A stretch of 64,000 nt of DNA from Mycobacterium sp. SMC-4 (GCF_025263265.1 NZ_CP079869.1:4588001-4652000), one strand, 5' to 3'; counted from the first letter of the stretch, positions 38,001 to 43,771 are shown. The notes: generated by a model from the letters alone, not told the origin. Numbers and translations: made by a program.

Positions 38001-40125
38001 TCGGCGCTCCGGCACTGCCGGTGGCCACCGGGGTCACCACGATCAGCGGTGGCACGTCGATCGGCAAACCCAGCACCGTCACCGCGGTGATCGCCGGCAC
38101 GGTGCTGACGTTGCCGTCGTCGTCGACCACCGAGAACGACACTGCCTTGAGGCCCGGCGCCGTCGACGTCAACGTCACCGACTGCAGCACGTGCTGATAG
38201 GCCTGCGCCGACGCGTCCCCGGTGAAGGTCACCCACCCGTCGCCGGTCGTGACGGTCATCCCGCTCGGCAGCGCTCCCCAACCCAGCACATCCCCGTCCG
38301 CCGGATCGGTGATCCGCACGGTGGCCGAGGCCAGGATGTCGGAGTCGATGTCGGTGATCACCACGATGGGAGTCACGGTGATCGGCTCGTTCGTGCGCCC
38401 GGTGACGACCGGGGCGACAAGCACCAGCGGCGGCAACTCGACCGGTAGCCCCACCATGGTGACCACCGTGGCCGCCGGCACCGTGTTGGCGTTGCCCTGG
38501 TCGTCGACCACCGCGAAAGACACCGTCTTGAGGCCGGGACTGGTGGACGTCAACGTCACCGACTGCAGCAACTCTTGATAAGCCTGCGCCGACGCCGCGC
38601 CGGTGAACGTCAGGACCCCGTCGACGTAGGTGGCCGACACCCCCTCGGGCGCGCCGCCCCAGTTCAGCACGTCGCCGGCATCCCCCACGGTGACCTCGAC
38701 GGTGGCCGAAGCCAGACTCGGCGAGTCCAGATCGGTGATGACGACCACCGGGCTCACCCGCACCGGGGTTCCGACGGTGCCCACTGCGACGGGAGTCACC
38801 ACCACGATCGGCGGCACCTCGACGATCGGGTTGACCGTCACCGAGACCGAGAGGGTCACCTCGTCGGGTTCGGCCAGCCCGATGATCCGGGACAGCGTGT
38901 GGAAGATGCTCTGGATGACCCCGCACAGGCCGGTGAGGTGTTCCGACGAGTCGCTGATCGTCACCCGGAACGTGTCCTGCAGCGGCTGTCCGGTGACCAC
39001 GGTTGTCGGGGTGTAGATGAAGGTGCCGGTCAGCGGATTCCTGGTGACGAGTCCGTGCGAGGGCTGCACGATCTTGTAGGTCAGCGGGTCGCCGTTGGGA
39101 TCGCGGGCGTTGAGGTCGAATTCGACCTGACCGGTGAGCAGTTGGTGGCTTTCCACCGGGCCCCACACCGGGGAACGATTGAAGAAGGTGTGGGTGATCT
39201 GTCGACGGACCCAGGCCAAGAACGCATCGAACCAGGGCGCCCGCGCCGGAGCCGTGGGGTCGGCGAACGGCGTCACCAGACTCGACACCAGAGTGGTCAT
39301 CACGCCGACGGTCTCGACGCTTTCGTCGGCGGTCGAGGCCGATGCGACGGGCACCGTGGCGCCGTTGGTGGTGGCGGACTCGGTGACGGTGGACGAGGCG
39401 GCGGTCACATCGTTGCCGGCATCGGTCAGGTCGACCGTGATGGACTCGGGCTGCGGGGTTTCGCCGTCCGCGACCGCGCCGGCGTCGGATTCGTTTGCCG
39501 ATGGGGTGGTTTCGACGGTTGCGGCCTCGTTGTGCGACTCAGGTGCCGGTTCGGAATTCGACGCATGACGGGTGTGGCGGCGCTGCGCCTCGCCCTGGGG
39601 GCTCACATCGCCGGTCGAAGGCGTGTCCACCACCGGTTGGTCACCGCCAGGGACCGCGTCGGACGGCTCCGGTTCGGCACCGACGTCGGGATCATCGAGA
39701 TCGGCACCGAGGTCGGGATCGTCGAGGTCGGCCTCGTCAAGATCTGCATCGTCGAGGTCTGCGGAATCGTCCAGCTGGTCGTCGCGGTCAGCGACGCTGC
39801 CGGTGCGTTCGGGCGAGACCCGGTCGGTGCCCGACCTGCGCGGCCCGGACGTCGACCGGTCGCTGTCACGGCTCGCCGAGACCGACGAGTCGCTGTCGCT
39901 GTCGGCGTAGGCCACGCCGGAAGAATGCGCGACGGCGAATCCGATTCCGAGGGACACCGCCAGTGCCCCGACCCGCCCGATCGGCAGCGCGTACTTCGGG
40001 GGCAGCGGTCGTGCGTGTTTGGCCCGGCGGCCGGCGAGCGGCACCAGATCGCCGACGGTCCAGAACTCACGTTCCGATCCGGGCTCCCGACGCGAGACTC
40101 GGTGACGGGCCGGGGTCGCACACAT
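26074..40125 (-). CDS. Giant secreted cadherin/VCBS-like repeat protein, 4683 residues
   Basis: The single 14-kb frame is uninterrupted. Residues 1-74 are an export region with the core IGRVGALAVSLGIGFA at 49-64, the same position as in the small paralogue, and an AYA cleavage site at 72-74. A linker (75-300) is rich in Asp, Ser, Thr and Glu and includes an ADLDD-type acidic repeat (123-150). Residues about 300-433 form one cadherin/VCBS-like domain (ARDPNGDPLTY, GTFIYTPTT). Then come 28 repeats of about 127 residues and 5 of a second subtype, with the common core VVITDLDSSHLGSATVT, GDVLxF, GVLTFTGxA and YQALLxSVTLTS. The DxDS turns may bind calcium (inference). There is no LPXTG, GW or C-terminal membrane segment, and no secretion genes nearby. 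ATG at 40125 has GGAGGAG four bases upstream. The function is unknown; a very long adhesin or sheath protein is the best guess. Confidence 0.88.
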   Translation of the reverse strand: MCATPARHRVSRREPGSEREFWTVGDLVPLAGRRAKHARPLPPKYALPIGRVGALAVSLGIGFAVAHSSGVAYADSDSDSSVSASRDSDRSTSGPRRSGTDRVSPERTGSVADRDDQLDDSADLDDADLDEADLDDPDLGADLDDPDVGAEPEPSDAVPGGDQPVVDTPSTGDVSPQGEAQRRHTRHASNSEPAPESHNEAATVETTPSANESDAGAVADGETPQPESITVDLTDAGNDVTAASSTVTESATTNGATVPVASASTADESVETVGVMTTLVSSLVTPFADPTAPARAPWFDAFLAWVRRQITHTFFNRSPVWGPVESHQLLTGQVEFDLNARDPNGDPLTYKIVQPSHGLVTRNPLTGTFIYTPTTVVTGQPLQDTFRVTISDSSEHLTGLCGVIQSIFHTLSRIIGLAEPDEVTLSVSVTVNPIVEVPPIVVVTPVAVGTVGTPVRVSPVVVITDLDSPSLASATVEVTVGDAGDVLNWGGAPEGVSATYVDGVLTFTGAASAQAYQELLQSVTLTSTSPGLKTVSFAVVDDQGNANTVPAATVVTMVGLPVELPPLVLVAPVVTGRTNEPITVTPIVVITDIDSDILASATVRITDPADGDVLGWGALPSGMTVTTGDGWVTFTGDASAQAYQHVLQSVTLTSTAPGLKAVSFSVVDDDGNVSTVPAITAVTVLGLPIDVPPLIVVTPVATGSAGAPIVVSPIVVITDLDSTRLLAATVTVNDAADDDVLSHATLPSGISASYADGVLTFTGEATLADYQQLLRTVTLTASGAGLKSVSFTVTDAQGNPSAVPATTVVTILGLPTEVPPLVVVMPVATGSTGAPIVVSPIVVITDLDSTRLRSATVTVKDAAVGDVLSHGALPAGVSASYVGGVLTFTGEATVADYRTLLQSVTFTSPSVGLKAISFTVTDLEGNSSVVPAGTVVTVVGLASTVAPLVVVSPVAAGVAGTAIRISPVVVIADLDSDEIRSATVAIQDADAGDVLGYAALPGNVVASYLDGVLTFTGDASVADYQSLLASVTLTSPTAGLKAITFTVTDVDGNINTVPAGTVVTVVGVPVAAIAPVIVVAPVAAGVIGTPVRVSPIVVITDLDSEQLGSVRVTLTDAGSGDVLGFDGTLPPGVTAGYTGGVLTFTGTATVAAYRALLESVTLTSAGAGVKAISFSVTDAHGNTSVVPAGTLVTMVGLSTEVPPLVVVSPVAAGRAGSPIRISPVVIITDLDSTQLGSATVQIADPGAGDTLGFDAALLGGLSAGYAGGVLTITGDASIATYRALLESVTLTSDTAGVKAISFAVTDVQGNTSTVPAGTLVTIVGLTIEAPPLVVVSPVAAGRTGSAITVSPIVVIADGDSDQLSSATVTLADAGGTDVLGFVGDLPDGVLASYSAGVLRFDGTASLADYRQLLASVTLTSDTAGVKVISFAVTDLEGNASTVPAGTVVTVVGVPGGSIAPVVVVSPVAVGSVGSPVAVSPVLVIVDVDSSQLSSATITLDDAGSGDQFAFGPLPDDVTAHYADGVLTFSGTASVQEYQALLRSVTLTSAEAGLKTVSFSVTDIEGVTSVVPAGTLVTLVGLSTEVPPLVLVSPVAAGVTGSSIVVSPVVVITDPDSTQLASARVTLNDPNAGDLLGFTATLPTGVQAGYADGVLTFTGVASITDYQALLRSVTLTAPGAGVKTVSFSVTDVDGITSVVPAGTVVTVVGLPGVSIAPVVVVSPVAAGVIGSPVRVSPIVVITDLDSSHLGSATVTLADAGVGDVLAVDAALPSGVQGSYAGGVLTLTGSATVEQYRALLASVTLTSDSAGLKAVSFSVTDLDGVSNVVSAGTLVTMVGLSADVPPLVLVSPVAAGVAGSAIVVSPIVVLTDPDSTQMGSATVTVADAGVGDVLDFTAALPTGVQVSYGAGSLTFTGDATAAAYQALLQSVTFTSTAAGVTTVTFTVTDAEGATSVLPATTVVTVVGLPGVSIPPVVVVSPVAAGTVGSPTTVSPIVVITDLDSSHLGSATVTLADAGVGDVLAVDAALPSGVQASYAGGVLTLTGSATVEQYRALLASVTLTSESAGLKAVSFSVTDLDGVSNVVSAGTLVTMVGLSADVPPLVLVSPIAIGLAGSAIVVSPIVVLTDPDSTQMSSATVTISNPNLGDVLAVTGALPAGVQASYTGGVLTLTGSASVADYQALLERVTLTATSGAVKTVSFALTDAEGITSIVPAVTVVTVVGLLDLSVDPVVVVSPVAAGTVGQAITVSPVVVITDLDSSFLRSATVRIDDADSGDILSYSAALPSGVQADYADGVLSFTGIASLAQYEALLASVTLTSQTAGVKSVSYTVTDTLFNENAIAARTAVTVLGLPVSDIPPVVVVSLVAAGAVGRAIRVSPLTVIADLDSSHIGSAAVALDDPADGDTLGVDAVLPEGVQASYADGVLTLTGAATVAQYQTLLQSVVLTSVTAGLKTVTFSVTDLEGVTSVVPAVTLVTVVGVPETSLAPVVVAAPVAAGTTGSVISVSPILVIADVDSSHLGSAVVTVAGYQDGDVLDFDATLAPGVLGSYTNGLLTFSGTASVADYQALLRSVTLTSTSIGIRTVSFEVTDAGGATNLTPAGTVVTVVGVPGVSLPPLVVASPVAAGTAGSAITVSPVVVITDVDSSHLGSATVTVDGYQDGDVFGFDGTLPPGVTAGYVGGVLTFTGDATVAEYQALLRSVTLTSESAGVKAVSFAVIDADGVDSVVPAVTVVTVIGLPATSLAPVVVVSPIAAGVAGTPITVSPVVVISDLDSSHLGSATVTVDGYQDGDVLGFDGTLPPGVTAGYVGGVLTFTGDATVAEYQALLRSVTLTSTQPGLKSVTFVVTDIEGGTNAVPAGTVVTVLGVPGATLAPVVVVSPVAAGRTGSAIVVSPVVVITDLDSSHIASAAVTVGGSADGVLLDFDAALAAGILGSYADGVLTFTGAATVAEYQALLRSVTLTSAGAGVETVTFAVTDLEGNTNVVPAGTVVTVIGLPELTYPPVVVVSPIAAGVAGTAITVSPVVVISDLDSSHIGSATVTVDGYQDGDVLDVTAGLSPGVQAGYADGVLTVTGDATVAEYQALLRSVTLTSAGAGVKTVTFAVTDLEGNTNVAPAGTVVTVVGLPGVSVAPVVVVAPVAAGATGSAIVVSPIVVITDLDSDQLGSASVRVANGDVADVLNFDGTLPDGVDVDYAAGELTFTGAASTAVYQQLLAAVTLTSQTPGLKAVTFTVTDLEGQTSTIMAATVVTVVGLPEVSIAPVVVVSPVAAGVAGSAITVSPVVVITDLDSDQLQSATVTVAGAGAGDVLDLSAALPDGFDADYAGGVLTISGTGTIAEYQALLASVTLTATGAGVKTVGFAVTDAQGITSSVIAGTLVTVIGLPEVSIPPVLVVSPAAAGVAGSAITVSPIVLITDLDSSHIRSATVTLVGHQAGDVLGLTGVLPSGVSAVYLDGVLTITGDATVAEYQALLASVTLTATGAGVKTVSFAVTDTDDNVGQIPAATIVTVVGAPIQVTPLVIVAPAAAGTVGSAITVSPIVVVTDLDSPEISSATVTVEGYTPGDVLGFTAELPDDVQAEFVDGVLTFTGTASIADYQRLLESVTFTAAGPSLKTISFTVTDTDDNASILPAGTVVTVAALPVTIAPLVVVMPTAIGTVSDPVVVSPVVVITDLDSSHIAAATVTIAGWSSGDVLDFAAGLLPPTVVGQFDGGVLTFTGNATVAEYQALLASVTLTSEAPGLKAISFAVTDTQDNANVVPAGTVVTVVGVQTAVAPLVLVAPVANGTVGTAIRVSPIVAIGDLDSEQLGSATVSIGNYVPGDSLSYTATLPEGVLADYADGVLTFTGPASLAEYRTLLESVMLTSTVAGLKSVSFTVTDLEGNTSTVPAGTVVTVLGLPTEIPPLVLVTPLTTGTVGQPITVSPIVLISDLDSSQIRSATITIGNPAAGDVLGYTATLPDGVAAEVVDGVLIFTGGASLSAYQQLLASVTLTSAAPGLKTILFTVTDVDDNDNAVTAATVVTVLGLPALADPVVLTSLVSVSYTAGGSGVAVDPNLLVLDPDSSVMTGATVAVANPADGDTLTFGPLPSGVTGNYNNGVLTFEGDASAADYQALLRSVQFSTTSSALASIRTITFTITDDDQRVSAPAVVAVTVLSLPTLANPVVVTSVVNVNYTAGGAAVPVDPNLLLFDVDSAQISGAVVRIIGGAAAGEILGFTEQAGIMGSYDSQTGILTFTGTAAKSAYQDILRSVTYTSASGALATIKSISFVVTDVENNNSAPGLVAVTVLSGPVSIPPLVITSVVNLNYTAGNSAVTVDSGLVLLDLDSSMLGGAVVRIAGGFAAGDTLSFTPGSGITGSYDAAQGILTLSGDASLAAYQQVLRSVQLSTGSSALASIKTVSFVVTDIEGANSLPGTVAVTVLAAPTSIPPLVITGLFSSSYTAGNSPEPITSISIIDLDSLHMSGATAQITGNFTAGDVLTFTAVGNITGSYNADTGLLTLTGSGTALQYSQVLQSVSLSTPFDAESALRTVTFTVTDAQGATSAPVSAYITVRANTAPTVWAVFTPTLSGIFLGMPLISATATINDDSDYLSEMVVTLTAGPSGDSLLFQNVGPVTGTYNPTTRTLTFTGQGTVSQYQAALRQVAIDKAPLTGLLNRTVTIEVWDQYGLVSNLVEITNNFVLI
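26077..28060 (-). repeat. Five C-terminal repeats of subtype B in the giant gene
   Basis: The units are about 132 residues and carry YTAGGSGVAVDPN-like and GITGSYDAAQGILTLSG-like segments. In GATVxI, GDTLSF and GSYxxxxGxLTLSG features they are closer to the repeats of the small paralogue than to the other 28 units. Confidence 0.75.
31621..31812 (-). repeat. Near-identical 192-bp direct repeat (copy 1; copy 2 at 32008-32199)
   Basis: The copies are 387 bp apart (one repeat unit of 129 codons). By eye they differ at 31746/32133 and near the end. They encode the end of one unit and the start of the next (GYQDGDVLGFDGTLPPGV part). Confidence 0.8.
33730..34158 (-). repeat. Higher-order repeat copy 1 (two-unit period)
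   Basis: This segment recurs at 34501-34929 with an offset of 771 bp, that is two repeat units. Most of the 429 bases match by eye; differences are scattered single bases. It marks duplication or conversion of a two-domain block. Confidence 0.8.
34501..34929 (-). repeat. Higher-order repeat copy 2 (two-unit period)
   Basis: This is the second copy of the 33730-34158 segment. In protein terms, a domain starting LPGVSI and ending at LSADVPPLVL is duplicated together with its neighbour. Confidence 0.8.
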
Positions 40126-40772
40126 ACTGCTCCTCCATTTGCTGCGGTGGCACCCCCCGCGGCTATTCAGTTGGTCAACGACGCGGTCGAGACAACGGGC
40201 AGGTTCGCCGTAAGCGAACGAACACGTCGCGCCTCCCCGCGCGACGAGTTCGCCGCCGCCCCGCCTTCCACCCTCAGGCTGGGTTTGCTGGGAAAGCACA
40301 GGAACGTCCCGCTTAGGCCCAGTACACCCGAGCTTAAGACAGTTTCGCGACGGCAATAGCGAAATCCCAGCAAATCTTTCATCTGGAAACAGCTGGCGAA
40401 GTCAGCTATCTACGTTTCAGCGCTCTATACCTGTTAGATGCGCCCTGCAGTTGAAATCGAGCAAATTAACTAGAGCGACAACACAGTGGTCGAGACACTA
40501 GACCGCTATCCAGCTGCGGAGGCACTCTCATACCGGCGCTCCACCTGGGCCTATCGCGGATCACTGCGACCCAGGTGGCAGCCAATGGCGTTGGAGTTCG
40601 CGCTGATCTTGAACTCGCAAAGTCACAACACGCGTCGCAACCGGCAGCTCGTGCGCGAGCAACGGCCGCCCCTCGCTGGCCTTTCACCCGAAAAGTTCCC
40701 GAACGCCAGCGAGGGTTATCAAATTGACGACAGCAGTAGTATTTGCCAGCGCCCGGCGAATGGCAGGATGCG
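40126..40772. other. 647-base intergenic region upstream of the giant gene
   Basis: No convincing gene is present. The 235 bases next to the giant gene are GC-rich and hold an inverted repeat GTTCGC-N5-GCGAAC at 40203-40219. The stretch 40360-40480 is markedly AT-richer and is the likely promoter area; TATAGA (complement near 40425-40430) is a possible -10 on the minus strand. A 10-bp inverted repeat follows the LLM gene. Confidence 0.55.
40671..40714. terminator. Inverted repeat downstream of the LLM oxidoreductase gene
   Basis: CCTCGCTGGC and GCCAGCGAGG are perfect 10-bp complements separated by 24 bases, about 60 bases past the LLM stop on the minus strand. There is no T-tract. It may end that transcript before the giant gene's promoter. 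Confidence 0.45.
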
Positions 40773-41765
40773 TCAGGACAGCGCGGGGACGACCTCGCGT
40801 TCGAACCGCTCGATGCTCGCGCGGTCGTAGGCCGCTTCCGGGAAGTAGCAGATGACGTAGCCGCAGCCGAGATCGCGCAGCTTCTGCAACGACTCCACCA
40901 GCTGCTCGGGGGTCCCGCTTCCGGCCTGCGGCGTACTCATCGAGTTCAGCATCGCGTCAGCGGCCGGCTCCCCGGTGAGGTCACTGATCCGCGACCGCAC
41001 CCGCCGCAGCCGGTCCTGCACCTCAGCCTCCGACGTGCCGAGTACCGCGTTGATGTTCACGCTGCGCACGATGGCGTCGAAATCGGTGCCGACGTCGTCG
41101 CAGTGCCCGGCGAGCACCCGTGACTTGTGGGCGAATCCGTCCGGGTCTGCGGTGAAGTTGGTGTACTGGCCGTACTTCGCGGCGATCCGCAGGGTCTTCT
41201 TCTCCCCGCCACCGGCGATCCACAAGGGGATCCCGTCGCGCTGCAGCGGTTTGGGTGCCACGATGGCACCGTCGACCTGGTAATGGGCACCGTCGAAGGT
41301 GACCACGCCCTCGCGCCACGCCTCGGACATGATCTGCACGCCCTCGTCGAGACGGTCGAGCCGGACGCCCGCGGACGGGAATCCGTATCCGTAAGCCCGC
41401 CACTCGTGTTCATACCAGCCACCACCGATACCCATCTGTACCCGACCGCCGGAGATGACATCGGTGGTGGCAGCCACCTTGGCCAGGTAGGCAGGGTTGC
41501 GGTAGCTCATCGCGGTGCACATCTGCCCGAGCTTGATCCGCGACGTGACGGCGGCGAAAGCGGCCATCAGCGACCATGCCTCGTGGGTGGCCTCCCCGGT
41601 GGGTACCGGGACCGTGTGGAAATGGTCGTACACCCACAGCGAGTCCCAGACTCCACCGTCGTCGGCGTACGCGGCGAGTTCACGCATGACCCGCCACTGC
41701 TCGGCGGGATCGATGCCGACGAGATCGAGGCGCCAGCCTTGCGGGATGAACAATCCGAAGCGCAT
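40773..41765 (-). CDS. LLM-class F420-dependent oxidoreductase
   Basis: The 330-residue protein has the luciferase-like monooxygenase TIM-barrel: MRFGLFIPQG at the start, GQMCTAMSYRNPAYLAKVAATTDVIS and RVQMGIGGGWYEHEWRAYG in the cofactor-binding half. Most mycobacterial members use the deazaflavin F420. The substrate is unknown. The ATG at 41765 (start of the barrel) is preferred over the 16-residue-longer frame. It is divergent from a PPOX-fold gene. Confidence 0.88.
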   Translation of the reverse strand: MRFGLFIPQGWRLDLVGIDPAEQWRVMRELAAYADDGGVWDSLWVYDHFHTVPVPTGEATHEAWSLMAAFAAVTSRIKLGQMCTAMSYRNPAYLAKVAATTDVISGGRVQMGIGGGWYEHEWRAYGYGFPSAGVRLDRLDEGVQIMSEAWREGVVTFDGAHYQVDGAIVAPKPLQRDGIPLWIAGGGEKKTLRIAAKYGQYTNFTADPDGFAHKSRVLAGHCDDVGTDFDAIVRSVNINAVLGTSEAEVQDRLRRVRSRISDLTGEPAADAMLNSMSTPQAGSGTPEQLVESLQKLRDLGCGYVICYFPEAAYDRASIERFEREVVPALS

Positions 41766-41850
41766 GGGACCGACTTTAGGGCCACCCCAGTCGACGACAC
41801 CGGTGAGATCCACCGTCGGCGAACATCCTGTCGGTGTCGGAGCTCAGCAC

Positions 41851-41856
41851 TAGCGT
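41851..41856 (+). promoter_or_regulatory. Candidate -10 element of the PPOX gene (leaderless)
   Basis: TAGCGT (TANNNT) ends six bases before the ATG, the spacing expected for a leaderless transcript; no ribosome-binding site is present. Confidence 0.4.
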
Positions 41857-41862
41857 TGCGGT

Positions 41863-42288
41863 ATGCCTCTCTCCCCAACCGAACGCCAGGAGTTCCTGGC
41901 CGAACCGCACGTTGCGGCCTTGTCGGTGCAATCCGGTCAGCAGCGTGGTCCGCTCACAGTTCCGATCTGGTATCAGTACAGTCCCGGCGGCGACCTGTGG
42001 TTCATCACCGGCGCCGGTTCACGCAAGCACCGGCTGATCGAATCGGCAGGCTACCTGTCGTTGATGGTCGATCGCGTCGAACCCACGGTTCGATACGTCG
42101 CCGTCGACGGGCCGGTCCTGCGCATCGAACCGGGCACCGATGAGCAATTGGTGGAGATGACGCGACGCTACCTCGCGCCGGACAAGGTCGAGGCCTACCT
42201 CGAGTTCGCCCGACGCGAGCACGGTGAGAGCGTCGCGGTGTTCGCCGACCCCCGACACTGGATCTCGGCCGATTTGGGATCGGTGTGA
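41863..42288 (+). CDS. Pyridoxamine 5'-phosphate oxidase-fold protein (FMN/F420-binding split barrel)
   Basis: This 141-residue protein has the split-barrel pattern PHVAALSVQS, GPLTVPIWYQY, DLWFITGAGSRKHRLI and VRYVAVDGPV. Members bind FMN, F420 or heme; the cofactor cannot be decided here, though the adjacent F420-type enzyme makes F420 plausible. The converging ligase gene ends four bases away. Confidence 0.85.
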   Translation: MPLSPTERQEFLAEPHVAALSVQSGQQRGPLTVPIWYQYSPGGDLWFITGAGSRKHRLIESAGYLSLMVDRVEPTVRYVAVDGPVLRIEPGTDEQLVEMTRRYLAPDKVEAYLEFARREHGESVAVFADPRHWISADLGSV

Positions 42289-42292
42289 GGTC

Positions 42293-43771
42293 TCAGCCGG
42301 GATAGAGCGCCGCGACGGCCGGCAGGCTCACCTTCAGTGCAGGGTTGCGCGGCAATTCCTCGACGGCCACGAATGCGACCGGCACGTTGTACACCGGAAG
42401 CTCTTTGCGCACCAACTCGGCCAGCTCCTCGTCCGACGGTGGTGCGGTCCCCGGCGCGACCTCGACTGCGGCGAACGGCACCTGCCCCAGCCGTGGGTCG
42501 GGCACTGCGACCACACATGCGTCGCGGACGTCGGGGTGGGCGATCAGCACCCGCCGCACCGCCTCGGGCAACACCTTGAATCCACCCCGGTTGATCGCCC
42601 CGTCCGCGCGCCCGTGCAGGTAGACGAATCCGTCGTCGTCCACGCTGGCGATATCGGTGGTCCGGATCCAGTCCGGGCTGATCGGCGCGACCTTGGCTTC
42701 TAACAACCCCTGGTGCCCGGCCGCCACCTCGGCACCGCTATCCGGGTCGACGATGCGTAGCTCGGTGTCGGGCAGCGCCCGGCCGACGCTGTCGCGTTTG
42801 GCCTCGCCGAACCGCTCGATCATCTCAGGAGTCCACGCACACAGCGAACCCGCGAATTCCGTTGCACCGTAAGCGAGTCGGATCGGGATACCGAAGCGTT
42901 GCTCGAACTCGTCGCGGGTCTCGGGATCCAACGGGCCCGACGCGCTGATCAGGAACTCCAACGAGGCCAGGTCGTCGGTGGCGACGTCGGCGTCGAGCAA
43001 CATCCTGATCACCGCGGGTTGCACACCCGAACGTCGGATTCCGTAGCGCTTGATGGCACGTACAAACTCCTCAACGGTGAACCGTTCGAGCATGACGATG
43101 CGTCGGCCGTTGTGAACTCCGGCGATCAACTGACAGACACCGATGCCGCCGAACTGCCAGTAGGCGAACTCCGGCGGCGCGTCCGGGGTGGCCCGCTCTC
43201 CGCTGGTCACGCTGAACACCGTGCGTTCCAGCACCGCGGCCTTGATCGCCTGACGCTTGGGCGGTCCGGTCGTGCCGCTGGTCAGAATCTGCAGCGCGAC
43301 ACCGGGTTCTGCTTGTGCGTGCGTGCGCGCCGAGTCGCGCTGTTCGAGTCCGGTGACGGCCGTGACGATCGGCGCCGACGGCGCGATCGCGATCCCGGCG
43401 CTGCCGGAGCGCTGGGCAGCCCCGACGACCTCGTCGCACCAGTCCTGGCGATCGGCGATGATCGCCGACAACGCCAGCCTTTCGATGTCGGCGGCGATGG
43501 CGTGCGGCGATTGGAAGGAGTAGATCATCGACATCGGGCGCCCGGCGGCCAGCAGTCCGACGATGGCTGCCGCATGCTGAAGGCGGTTACAGACGACGAG
43601 CCCGACCGGTGTGCCGGCGGCCACCCCGGCGGCCTGCAGCGACGACTCAATTGCCGCACCGTAGGCGCTCACCTCGTTTCCGGAGTACCAGCGACCGTCG
43701 AACTCGATGCACGGACCGTCGCCGTAACCGGCCAGGCCCGCGGCGAACTGTGTGGTGAAGGTCTCAGACAC
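42293..43771 (-). CDS. AMP-forming acyl-CoA synthetase/ligase family protein
   Basis: This 492-residue class I adenylate-forming enzyme shows the P-loop-like LTSGTTGPPKR (near 165), YGATEF (A5), IRTTDIASVDDDGFVYLHGRA (A7-A8) with GGFKVLPE, and the catalytic Lys region NPALKVSLP at the C-terminus. It probably activates a carboxylic acid as acyl-AMP and transfers it to CoA. The substrate is unknown; the DLxxR arm reads GRADGAINRGG, slightly atypical. Confidence 0.88.
   Translation of the reverse strand: MSETFTTQFAAGLAGYGDGPCIEFDGRWYSGNEVSAYGAAIESSLQAAGVAAGTPVGLVVCNRLQHAAAIVGLLAAGRPMSMIYSFQSPHAIAADIERLALSAIIADRQDWCDEVVGAAQRSGSAGIAIAPSAPIVTAVTGLEQRDSARTHAQAEPGVALQILTSGTTGPPKRQAIKAAVLERTVFSVTSGERATPDAPPEFAYWQFGGIGVCQLIAGVHNGRRIVMLERFTVEEFVRAIKRYGIRRSGVQPAVIRMLLDADVATDDLASLEFLISASGPLDPETRDEFEQRFGIPIRLAYGATEFAGSLCAWTPEMIERFGEAKRDSVGRALPDTELRIVDPDSGAEVAAGHQGLLEAKVAPISPDWIRTTDIASVDDDGFVYLHGRADGAINRGGFKVLPEAVRRVLIAHPDVRDACVVAVPDPRLGQVPFAAVEVAPGTAPPSDEELAELVRKELPVYNVPVAFVAVEELPRNPALKVSLPAVAALYPG

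Larger units (their letters stand above)
28060..38826 (-). repeat. Twenty-eight tandem ~384-bp repeats of subtype A in the giant gene
   Basis: Counted by eye in the translation from PPIVVVTPVAVGTVG to the last PLVLVTPLTTGTVGQ unit. Each unit has the order PPLVVVSPVAAG, ITVSPVVVITDLDS, SATVTV, GDVL, GVLTFTG, YQALL, SVTLTS, VSFxVTD, VPAGTVVTVVG. Many neighbours or next-but-one neighbours are nearly identical in DNA, so assembly from short reads would be hard here. Confidence 0.85.

Noticed and set aside
28060..38826. Regular ~384-bp spacing that could suggest a CRISPR or satellite array
   Set aside because: The period equals one protein domain, is in frame throughout and has no short conserved repeat with unique spacers.
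28177..40359. Many long plus-strand open frames opposite the giant gene (for example 30241-31377, 36808-38448, 38575-40359)
   Set aside because: They are mirror frames of a high-GC repetitive gene, rich in Arg/His/Gly with no recognisable domains and no ribosome-binding sites.
40486..40830. Plus-strand open frame of 114 codons in the intergenic region upstream of the giant gene
   Set aside because: It overlaps the end of the LLM gene, has no ribosome-binding site and shows no protein-like pattern.
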